From positions 1-7,387 of the forward strand of contig JAJYTL010000162.1 in NCBI GenBank assembly GCA_021793055.1: 7,387 nucleotides of DNA. Direction: 5' to 3'. Below, piece by piece: positions 1 to 4,690 of this stretch. The position numbers were made by a program, and so were the translations under genes. Source of the DNA: Pseudomonadota bacterium. GTDB taxonomy: Bacteria > Pseudomonadota > Alphaproteobacteria > Ferrovibrionales > Ferrovibrionaceae. The notes under the pieces are model-generated. The model saw only the letters and a program-made list of their open reading frames with translations. It searched no databases and was not told the DNA's origin. The number at the start of each line of letters is the position of its first letter. Position 1 is the stretch's first letter.

Positions 1-271
1 GACTGATGTCGAAAAACGCGAAGGCACCATCAGTTAGGCGCTGGACAGTGCCGAAGCGCGCCAAGCCGCCCTCGATCTCAGCAAGGCGGCTATGTCCGAG
101 CAGGGCCGCGAAGCGAAGCCGATACAGAGCGGCCCTGAGATGGACGCCGGAAAGCCGGCGCAGCATGCGCCCGATCTCCCCCGCCGATTCGCAGGTCGGT
201 TCTTCCCGGCGAGCCGAACGCGCAAGCGGGGGCGAAAACGCCTGGTTGTCGACGAGGGCGAGAGAAACCAT
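1..271 (-). CDS. Unrecognised protein, N-terminal part, runs off left edge
   Basis: An open frame on the minus strand begins near 271 and stays open for 90 codons to the window edge. The visible protein begins MVSLALVDNQAF. It has an Arg/Glu-rich stretch at residues 18-31, then an amphipathic, Leu/Arg/Ala-rich region (about residues 33-75), and ends in FAFFDIS at the edge. The start is uncertain: ATG codons at 280, 277 and 271 are all in frame, and a GGAGG Shine-Dalgarno sits at 281-285, so 271 has the best spacing (9 bases) and 277 is too close. The composition looks protein-like, with hydrophobic residues spaced as in helices and mostly G/C third positions, whereas the other frames here give Arg/Pro-rich shadow peptides. 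I do not recognise the family. The last residues could be the beginning of a GGDEF-type strand, but too little is visible to claim that. It is a separate unit from pntB, because a terminator lies between them. Confidence 0.55.
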   Translation of the reverse strand, partial: MVSLALVDNQAFSPPLARSARREEPTCESAGEIGRMLRRLSGVHLRAALYRLRFAALLGHSRLAEIEGGLARFGTVQRLTDGAFAFFDIS

Positions 272-336
272 CCGCATCATCCTCCGGCCGCATGCTGGGG
301 TGCCACTAGGTAACCATAAGCGGCGGGGCGGCGACC

Positions 337-358
337 CGCTCGCGACCTTTCGCGGGCG
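337..358. repeat. Inverted repeat / stem-loop, 9-bp stem
   Basis: The arm at 337-345 (CGCTCGCGA) pairs with 350-358 (TCGCGGGCG) around a 4-base loop. As plus-strand RNA all nine positions pair, one of them as a U-G wobble. As minus-strand RNA that position is an A-C mismatch. No T-run follows on either strand, so it does not look like an intrinsic terminator. It lies in the upstream region of the left-edge gene. Role unknown; a chance hairpin is possible in sequence this GC-rich. Confidence 0.4.
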
Positions 359-410
359 CTGGTGACATTTCTATGATCGGGTTCGAATCCGGCCCGTGGC
401 CGAAGCGAAA

Positions 411-431
411 CGGGCGCCCGAAAGGCGCCCG
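411..431 (-). terminator. Probable intrinsic terminator of the pnt unit
   Basis: A perfect 8-bp GC-only stem (CGGGCGCC with GGCGCCCG) encloses a 5-base loop and begins 11 bases after the pntB stop codon on the minus strand. It is followed by TTTCGCTT, a short and interrupted U-run, so termination may be moderate. Its position directly after the last pnt gene and before a new gene start supports the call. Confidence 0.65.
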
Positions 432-442
432 CTGTCAAAGGC

Positions 443-1840
443 TTAAAGGGCCTTGACGATCTCCTCGGTCATGCGCTTGGCATCGCCGAAAAGCATCATC
501 GTATTCTCGTTATAGAAGAGATCGTTGTCGATCCCCGCGTATCCCGGCGCGAGGGAGCGCTTCACGAACAGCACCGTCTTCGCCTTGTCGACGTCGAGAA
601 TCGGCATGCCGTAGATCGGGCTCGACGGATCGTCGCGCGCCGCCGGGTTGGTGACGTCGTTGGCGCCGATGACGAAGGCGACGTCGGTGGTGCGGAAGTC
701 GGAGTTGATCGCCTCGAGTTCGAAGACGTCGTCATAGGGCACGTTGGCCTCGGCCAGCAGCACGTTCATGTGGCCCGGCATGCGGCCGGCGACGGGGTGG
801 ATCGCGTAGGAGACCTTGACGCCCTGTTCCTTGAGGATGTCCGCCATCTCGCGCACCGCGTGCTGGGCGAGGGCCACGGCCATGCCGTAGCCCGGCACGA
901 TGATGACCGAGCCGGCGTTCTTCATGATGAAGGCGGCATCCTCGGCCGAGCCCGCCTTGACCGGGCGGTCGCCCTTGTTTGCGGCCGGTCCGGCGCCTTC
1001 GCCGCCGAAGCCGCCGAGGATGACGCTGAAGAACGAGCGGTTCATCGCCCGGCACATGATGTAGCTCAGGATCGCGCCGGACGAGCCGACCAGCGCGCCG
1101 GTGATGATGAGCGCGGTATTTTCGAGCGTGAAGCCGGTCGCCGCCGCGGCCCAGCCCGAATAGCTGTTCAGCATTGAGATCACGACCGGCATGTCGGCGC
1201 CGCCGATCGGGATGATCAGCAGAAAGCCGAGCCCGAAGGTCAGCGCCGTCATGATCCAGAACACCTCTGTCGACTGGGTCTTGACGAAAAACCCGATCAG
1301 GCCGATGGCGACAAGGCCGAGAATGAGGTTGAGGATGTGCTGGCCGGGAAACACCACCGGGTTGCCCGAGACCAGCGCCTGCAGCTTGGCGAAGGCGACC
1401 ACCGAGCCCGAGAAGGTGATGGCGCCGATGGCGATGCCGAGCGCCATCTCGATCCGGCTTGCGGTCTCGATCTGGCCGGAGGCCGAGGCGATGCCATAGG
1501 CTTCCGGGTGGTAGAACGCCGCCGCCGCCACCAGCACCGCGGCCAGGCCAACCAGGCTGTGGAACGCCGCGATCAACTGCGGCATGGCCGCCATCTTGAT
1601 GCGGAAAGCGATCAGCAACCCGATGCCGCCGCCAATCACCACGGCGGCGAGGATCGCGCCGTACGACGTGACATGGGTGATATGCAGGCTGACGACGGTG
1701 GTGGCCACCGCGATGGTCATGCCGATCATCGCGAGGATGTTGCCGCGCCGCGACGATTCGGGGCTTGAGAGGCCGCGCAACGCCAGAATGAACAGGATGG
1801 CGGAGACGAGATAGAGAAGAGCGACGATATTGGCCGACAT
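443..1840 (-). CDS. pntB: NAD(P) transhydrogenase subunit beta (PntB)
   Basis: This is the beta subunit of the proton-translocating Re/Si-specific transhydrogenase, which transfers hydride from NADH to NADP+ using the proton gradient at the inner membrane. It is 465 residues long, the normal size for the family. Residues 1 to about 262 carry about nine hydrophobic helices (the larger part of dII), including His94 in AAFHSLVGLAAV, matching the conserved membrane histidine implicated in proton transfer. Residues from about 290 to the end are dIII, the NADP(H) site. Family signatures there are VPGYGMAVALAQ (315-326), HPVAGRMPGHMNVLLAEA (348-365), VIGANDVTNPAA (390-401) and the region ending KRSLAPGYAGIDN (427-439). 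The frame stays open upstream to 2071, but that part overlaps pntAB in another frame. ATG at 1840 is chosen because it begins the first membrane helix and has GGGGG at 1847-1851. It starts 11 bases after pntAB, and is last in the unit. Nothing appears damaged. Confidence 0.97.
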   Translation of the reverse strand: MSANIVALLYLVSAILFILALRGLSSPESSRRGNILAMIGMTIAVATTVVSLHITHVTSYGAILAAVVIGGGIGLLIAFRIKMAAMPQLIAAFHSLVGLAAVLVAAAAFYHPEAYGIASASGQIETASRIEMALGIAIGAITFSGSVVAFAKLQALVSGNPVVFPGQHILNLILGLVAIGLIGFFVKTQSTEVFWIMTALTFGLGFLLIIPIGGADMPVVISMLNSYSGWAAAATGFTLENTALIITGALVGSSGAILSYIMCRAMNRSFFSVILGGFGGEGAGPAANKGDRPVKAGSAEDAAFIMKNAGSVIIVPGYGMAVALAQHAVREMADILKEQGVKVSYAIHPVAGRMPGHMNVLLAEANVPYDDVFELEAINSDFRTTDVAFVIGANDVTNPAARDDPSSPIYGMPILDVDKAKTVLFVKRSLAPGYAGIDNDLFYNENTMMLFGDAKRMTEEIVKAL

Positions 1841-1851
1841 GCGCGCGCCCC

Positions 1852-2151
1852 CTACTTCTTTTTCTTCTTGTACATGGCGAGCATGCGCTGCGTTACCGCG
1901 AAGCCGCCGAAGATGTTCACCGAGGCGAGGCCGATGGCGACCAAGCCGAAGATCTTCGAGCCGGTGAAGGCGGTCGGCGCGGCGGCGATCAGCGCGCCGA
2001 CGATGATCACCGACGAGATCGCGTTGGTCACCGAGAGCAGCGGCGTATGCAGGGCGGGCGTCACGCTCCACACCACGTAATAGCCGACGAAGACGGCGAG
2101 CACGAAGATCGAGAAGCGAAAGACGAAGGGGTCGATGGCGACGGCTTCCAT
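1852..2151 (-). CDS. pntAB: NAD(P) transhydrogenase subunit alpha part 2 (PntAB)
   Basis: This is the small membrane part of the transhydrogenase alpha subunit, separate from the soluble part as in Rhodospirillum rubrum; in E. coli both are one PntA chain. The protein has 99 residues: a short N-terminus (MEAVAIDPFVFR), then about three hydrophobic helices (roughly 12-32, 41-62 and 66-85). It contains the family motifs TPALHTPLLSVTNAISSVI (31-49) and ASVNIFGGFAVTQRML (76-91), and ends in a run of five lysines that should stay cytoplasmic. With PntB it completes the proton-conducting domain dII. It starts 15 bases after pntAA ends and has a near-perfect Shine-Dalgarno that overlaps the pntAA stop, so translation of the two is probably coupled and stoichiometric. 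All expected family segments are present. Confidence 0.96.
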   Translation of the reverse strand: MEAVAIDPFVFRFSIFVLAVFVGYYVVWSVTPALHTPLLSVTNAISSVIIVGALIAAAPTAFTGSKIFGLVAIGLASVNIFGGFAVTQRMLAMYKKKKK

Positions 2152-2161
2152 GGTTCAGTGG

Positions 2162-2168
2162 CCTCCTT
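2162..2168 (-). promoter_or_regulatory. Strong ribosome binding site of pntAB
   Basis: The minus strand reads AAGGAGG, the full anti-16S core, 10 bases before the pntAB ATG. Its two A residues are part of the TAA stop of pntAA, so terminating ribosomes arrive at the next start site. This favours coupled synthesis of the two alpha-subunit pieces. Confidence 0.8.
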
Positions 2169-3309
2169 AGTTCAGGCCGGGATGGATCACGGCGCCGTCG
2201 CGGGTGAGCGCCGTGCCGCGCACGATCTCGTCTTCCCAGTCGACGCGGAGCGCCTTGCTCTCCTTGTCGATCATGGGGGTGAAGAAGTGCAGCAGGTTCT
2301 TGGCATAGAGCGCCGAGGCGTCGGTCGGCACGCGGCTCGGCAGATTGGGATAGCCGACGATGCTGACGCCGTGCGCGACGACGACCTCGTTCAGCTTGCT
2401 GAGTGCGCAGTTGCCGCCGGCCTCGACCGCGAGATCGACGATCACCGATCCCGGCTTCATCTCGGCCACCATCTCGGCGCTCAAGAGCACCGGCGCCGGC
2501 CGGCCGGGGATCAAGGCGGTGGTGATGACGATATCGGTCCTCTTCAGATTGTCGCGGATCAGCGCCGCCTGCTTCGCCTTATAGGCGTCGCTCATCTCCT
2601 TGGCATAGCCGCCGGCGGTTTCGGCGGCGCGGCTTTCCTCGTCCTCGACCATCAGGAAGGTGGCGCCAAGGCTCTGCACCTGTTCCTTGGTCGCCGGCCG
2701 CACGTCGGTCGCCGATACGATGGCGCCGAGTCGGCGCGCGGTGGCGATCGCCTGCAGTCCGGCGACGCCGACGCCCATGATCAGAACCCGGGCCGGCGCG
2801 ACCGTGCCGGCCGCGGTCATCATCATCGGGAAGATGCGGCCAAATACGTTCGAGGCTTCGATCACCGCCCGGTAGCCGGCGAGATTGGCTTGAGACGACA
2901 GCACGTCCATGGCTTGCGCGCGGCTGATGCGGGGCAACAGTTCGAGCGCGAAGGCGGTCAGCTTGCGCTCGGCATAGGCCTTGACCTGATCCCGGTTCTG
3001 CATCGGCTGCAACAGGCCGATCAGCGTGGCGCCGGGCGCGATCAGGGCGGTTTCATCCGTGCCCTCGGCTTGGGTCATGGGGCGCTGGACCTTGAACACA
3101 ACCTCCGCCTGGGACAGAAGCATGCCCGGCTCGGTCGCGATCTTGGCGCCCGCCTGGGCGTAATCCTCGTCGCGAAAGCCGGCGCCGGCGCCGGCGCCGG
3201 TCTCGATCATGACCTCCTGACCCAATCCGACCAGCTTCTTGACCGTCTCGGGCGAGGCTGCAACCCGCCTTTCGCCGGAGCGTCGCTCTCGCGGTACGGC
3301 AATCTTCAT
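2167..3309 (-). CDS. pntAA: NAD(P) transhydrogenase subunit alpha part 1 (PntAA)
   Basis: This is the soluble NAD(H)-binding domain dI of the transhydrogenase, 380 residues, related to alanine dehydrogenase. The N-terminal domain begins MKIAVPRER. The conserved stretch RAQAMDVLSSQANLAGYRAV (130-149) is followed by FPMMMTAAGTVAPARVLIMG and the Rossmann glycine motif GVGVAGLQ (179-186), with the acidic strand end ATDVRPATKEQ (200-210). Further family segments are TTALIPGRPAP (263-273), VDLAVEAGGNC (291-301) and YPNLPSRVPTDAS (320-332). The chain ends after dI with HPGLN, so the membrane part is in the next gene. A GTG at 3312 is also in frame, but the GAGG at 3315-3318 is 5 bases from the ATG at 3309 and only 2 from the GTG. 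One oddity is the Gly-Ala repeat at residues 38-45, encoded by a pure 6-base repeat. The unit probably starts upstream, at the cox4-like gene. Confidence 0.97.
   Translation of the reverse strand: MKIAVPRERRSGERRVAASPETVKKLVGLGQEVMIETGAGAGAGFRDEDYAQAGAKIATEPGMLLSQAEVVFKVQRPMTQAEGTDETALIAPGATLIGLLQPMQNRDQVKAYAERKLTAFALELLPRISRAQAMDVLSSQANLAGYRAVIEASNVFGRIFPMMMTAAGTVAPARVLIMGVGVAGLQAIATARRLGAIVSATDVRPATKEQVQSLGATFLMVEDEESRAAETAGGYAKEMSDAYKAKQAALIRDNLKRTDIVITTALIPGRPAPVLLSAEMVAEMKPGSVIVDLAVEAGGNCALSKLNEVVVAHGVSIVGYPNLPSRVPTDASALYAKNLLHFFTPMIDKESKALRVDWEDEIVRGTALTRDGAVIHPGLN
3178..3200. repeat. Perfect period-6 GC tandem repeat inside pntAA
   Basis: GCCGGC is repeated three times plus five more bases without error, 23 bases of pure G and C. 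Read as codons on the minus strand it gives alternating Gly and Ala (residues 38-45 of PntAA) in the N-terminal lobe. Each unit is two codons, so slippage would lengthen or shorten a Gly-Ala loop without a frameshift. The sequence is also a nested palindrome. Confidence 0.85.
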
Positions 3310-3314
3310 CACGA

Positions 3315-3318
3315 CCTC
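3315..3318 (-). promoter_or_regulatory. Ribosome binding site fixing the pntAA start
   Basis: GAGG (minus strand) lies 5 bases from the ATG at 3309 and only 2 bases from the in-frame GTG at 3312. The spacing favours the ATG, giving 380 rather than 381 residues. Confidence 0.6.
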
Positions 3319-3367
3319 ACGGCTTGGTGTGCATCGAAGGATGGGTGAGAAAAAACGTCACGAAAGA

Positions 3368-3389
3368 AAGTATGCAAAGGCAGATACTT
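3368..3389. repeat. Inverted repeat AAGTAT-N10-ATACTT in the pntAA leader
   Basis: The 6-base arms AAGTAT (3368-3373) and ATACTT (3384-3389) are exact inverted copies separated by 10 bases. They lie about 60-80 bases upstream of the pntAA start in the 152-base gap after the cox4-like gene. The arms are A/T-rich in a very GC-rich region. It could be an operator, part of a second promoter or chance; I know no regulator for this motif. Nothing else in 3310-3461 stands out except a weak 5-bp hairpin at 3439-3453 without a U-run. Confidence 0.3.
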
Positions 3390-3461
3390 CGACCGAAGCG
3401 CTGCCCGGCCGAGGCCGACCGCGCATCGATCTCATATCCTGCCGCCGGGGCAGCGGGACGC

Positions 3462-3620
3462 CTATGGCGTGAGGAAAAAGCCCATCAGCGCGACGATGAC
3501 GACCACCAGCGCGGTGACCCACAGCGTCAGCTTGGTGAAGAGATGCCAAGTTTCCACATTTTGTCGGATATCCATGTGCCCGAGCGCCGCTGGGCTACCG
3601 ACCGTATGTCCTTTAGCCAT
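3462..3620 (-). CDS. aa3-type cytochrome c oxidase subunit IV-like small membrane protein
   Basis: This is a 52-residue protein with one membrane helix. Residues 1-30 are polar: MAKGHTVGSPAALG, then HMDIRQNVETWHLFTK. Residues 31-50 are a hydrophobic segment (LTLWVTALVVVIVALMGFFL), followed by a short TP tail. The layout (short polar head with MDIRQNVETW..F, then a single C-terminal helix) is that of the bacterial aa3-oxidase subunit IV family, a peptide of about 50 residues first seen in the Rhodobacter sphaeroides oxidase. The ATG at 3620 is fixed by an in-frame TAA 24 bases upstream; its own Shine-Dalgarno is weak (GGA about 9 bases away). A promoter lies about 40 bases upstream. No oxidase core genes are nearby. 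It is instead the first gene before pntAA, 152 bases away on the same strand. Its role may therefore concern the transhydrogenase or respiratory membrane generally; that is inference. Confidence 0.85.
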   Translation of the reverse strand: MAKGHTVGSPAALGHMDIRQNVETWHLFTKLTLWVTALVVVIVALMGFFLTP

Positions 3621-3659
3621 CGCGATAAATCCATGCTGCCTTTACAACCGACGTGACGC

Positions 3660-3688
3660 ACTATAAAGGCAGGGTCCAGCCTCGGCAA
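3660..3688 (-). promoter_or_regulatory. Sigma70-type promoter for the cox4-like/pnt unit
   Basis: On the minus strand TTGCCG (3683-3688) is followed after exactly 17 bases by TATAGT (3660-3665). Each differs from consensus by one or two bases, and the spacing is ideal. Transcription would begin near 3653 and give a leader of about 33 bases before the ATG at 3620. No recognisable operator is seen around it. Confidence 0.65.
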
Positions 3689-3760
3689 GCCTCCGCGATG
3701 GGCAGGATAATGCGGCGGGCAGCGGCGGTTTCGGATGCCGCGCCAGCGGGGCCGTTTCCA

Positions 3761-3789
3761 TTTTCATGTGCGGCATGCCCCGCGATATA
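3761..3789 (+). promoter_or_regulatory. Weak candidate promoter for the osmC-like gene
   Basis: TTTTCA (3761-3766) and GATATA (3784-3789) are separated by 17 bases on the plus strand. The -10 match is poor, so this is only the best candidate in a 190-base divergent spacer. If it is right, the hairpin at 3778-3801 overlaps the -10 and would act as DNA (operator) rather than as RNA. Confidence 0.22.
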
Positions 3790-3801
3790 TCTGCCGCGGG
3801 G
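3778..3801 (+). promoter_or_regulatory. Hairpin covering the ribosome binding site of the osmC-like gene
   Basis: CCCCGCG (3778-3784) pairs perfectly with CGCGGGG (3795-3801) around a 10-base A/U-rich loop. The 3' arm contains the first four G residues of the Shine-Dalgarno GGGGGAG (3798-3804), which lies 6 bases before the ATG at 3811. If transcribed, this stem would hide part of the ribosome binding site. Alternatively it is a palindromic protein-binding site next to the promoter. Confidence 0.5.
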
Positions 3802-3810
3802 GAGAATGCG

Positions 3811-4194
3811 ATGATTGTCGCAGTAAATTCGTCCACCGCGACCTGGTCCGAGGTGTCAAGCGCCTCGTTGACCCTTGATGCCGATACGACGCCGCCACTC
3901 GGTAAGGGGCAGGGCTTCCGGCCGCACGAGTTGCTGGATGCGGCCTTGGCAAGTTGTATGGCGATTACGCTGAGGACCGTGGCGACGGAGCGGGGGATTG
4001 CGCTCGAACAAGCGCAAGTGACCATCGAGGTCGATCGCGCGCACGAGGCGGAAACCGTCTTCCGGGCTCGCGTCGATCTTCGAGGCGTTCTCTCGGATGC
4101 CGAGCGCAAGCTGCTCCTCGTAGCGGTGCGGCATTGCCCGGTGCGGAAAACGCTGGCCAAGCAGCTGTCGTTTGTTGAGTCCGAGGGCGCATGA
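3811..4194 (+). CDS. OsmC/Ohr-family thiol redox protein
   Basis: This is a 127-residue cytoplasmic protein of the OsmC/Ohr fold, small dimeric enzymes that use two cysteines to reduce hydroperoxides. Both expected cysteines are present: Cys49 in HELLDAALASCMAITLR at the start of the central helix, and Cys109 in VRHCPVRKTL, the usual second-cysteine motif. Length is normal for the shorter, YhfA-like members. It lacks features that would let me separate Ohr from general OsmC, and members of this broader group are often of unproven substrate. The frame opens earlier (to 3766), but ATG 3811 is preferred because GGAG at 3801-3804 sits 6 bases upstream and homologues begin near the first beta strand. 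Its stop overlaps the next ATG (ATGA), so it is coupled to the trmO-like gene. It is transcribed divergently from the cox4-like/pnt unit. A hairpin over its ribosome binding site suggests possible control of translation. Confidence 0.9.
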   Translation: MIVAVNSSTATWSEVSSASLTLDADTTPPLGKGQGFRPHELLDAALASCMAITLRTVATERGIALEQAQVTIEVDRAHEAETVFRARVDLRGVLSDAERKLLLVAVRHCPVRKTLAKQLSFVESEGA

Positions 4195-4676
4195 GCCATT
4201 CGTTTTTGTTACGGCCTATCGGTTTTGTTCGCGGCGGACGGGAGGAGCCTGTTGACGACGCCTGGGATCAGGTTGTGTCGTCGATCGAGATCGATCCGGA
4301 TTTCGGCCCGGAAAGCCTGACCGGGCTCGATGCTTTTTCCCATATCGAAGTCGTGTTCCTGTTCCATCGCGTGGACGAGAGCGCGATCGTACGCTCGGCG
4401 CGGCACCCGCGCGGGCGCACCGACTGGCCGAAGGTCGGGATTTTCGCGCAGCGCGGGAAGGACCGCCCGAACCGCATCGGCGTTACCGTGTGCAAACTGC
4501 TCGGTGTCGATGGCGGCGCGGTGAAGGTGGCGGGCTTGGATGCCATCAGCGGTACGCCGGTTCTCGACCTCAAGCCCTGCATGCGCGGGTTTCTTCCCCG
4601 GGGCGACGTCAGGGAGCCCGCTTGGGCGACCGAACTGATGCGGGAATACTGGTTTTCGGGCAAGCCTCAGGGGTGA
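4191..4676 (+). CDS. trmO: TrmO/TsaA-fold tRNA methyltransferase, short form
   Basis: This is a 161-residue member of the TsaA/YaeB (UPF0066) family. E. coli TrmO uses S-adenosylmethionine to N6-methylate t6A37 in certain threonine tRNAs. The family blocks appear in order: LLRPIGFVRGG (6-16), the DAWDQVVSSIEI block (23-34), LTGLDAFSHIEVVFLFHR (43-60), then RGRTDWPKVGIFAQRGKDRP (74-93) with NRIGVTVCKLLGVDG, and GLDAISGTPVLDLKP (115-129). It is a single domain, shorter than E. coli TrmO (about 235 residues) because the C-terminal domain is absent. The usual tyrosine after the KP is cysteine here (Cys130), and the end MRGFLPRGDVREPAWATELM with REYW is typical, as I recall, of a separate short subgroup in Alphaproteobacteria. 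The true substrate is therefore less certain than the fold. It begins inside the stop of the osmC-like gene and ends 14 bases from the convergent kinase gene. Confidence 0.85.
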   Translation: MSHSFLLRPIGFVRGGREEPVDDAWDQVVSSIEIDPDFGPESLTGLDAFSHIEVVFLFHRVDESAIVRSARHPRGRTDWPKVGIFAQRGKDRPNRIGVTVCKLLGVDGGAVKVAGLDAISGTPVLDLKPCMRGFLPRGDVREPAWATELMREYWFSGKPQG

Positions 4677-4690
4677 GCCTGCGCCGTGCG

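Noticed and set aside
6..365. A 119-residue plus-strand open frame at the left end
   Set aside because: It is Arg/Ser-rich low-complexity sequence with no ribosome binding site, antisense to a more protein-like frame that has a GGAGG site.
325..403. A possible tRNA gene on the plus strand around the GGTTCGAATCC motif
   Set aside because: No 5' acceptor strand complementary to the bases after the T-arm is found at tRNA distance, no D-arm or anticodon stem can be drawn, and two of five T-stem pairs fail. The nearest partial acceptor match (302-306) would need a 99-base tRNA.
1841..2071. Extension of pntB upstream to 2071, giving 542 residues
   Set aside because: The added part is Arg-rich, lies over pntAB in another frame, and PntB starts normally at the first membrane helix at 1840.
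2047..3348. A 433-residue open frame on the plus strand opposite pntAA
   Set aside because: It is antisense to a gene with clear family motifs and reads as His/Arg/Gly/Asp-rich sequence, the usual shadow of a high-GC gene.
3510..3634. A 35-codon open frame starting at 3634 (minus) with AAAGG at good spacing, overlapping the cox4-like gene out of frame
   Set aside because: It has a better Shine-Dalgarno than the cox4-like start, but the peptide matches no family I know while the overlapping frame clearly does. At most it could be a leader-type upstream frame.
3642..4199. A 185-residue minus-strand open frame over the osmC-like gene
   Set aside because: It is Ser/Arg/Pro-rich with no domain and opposes a protein with both OsmC cysteines. 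It also covers the cox4-like promoter.
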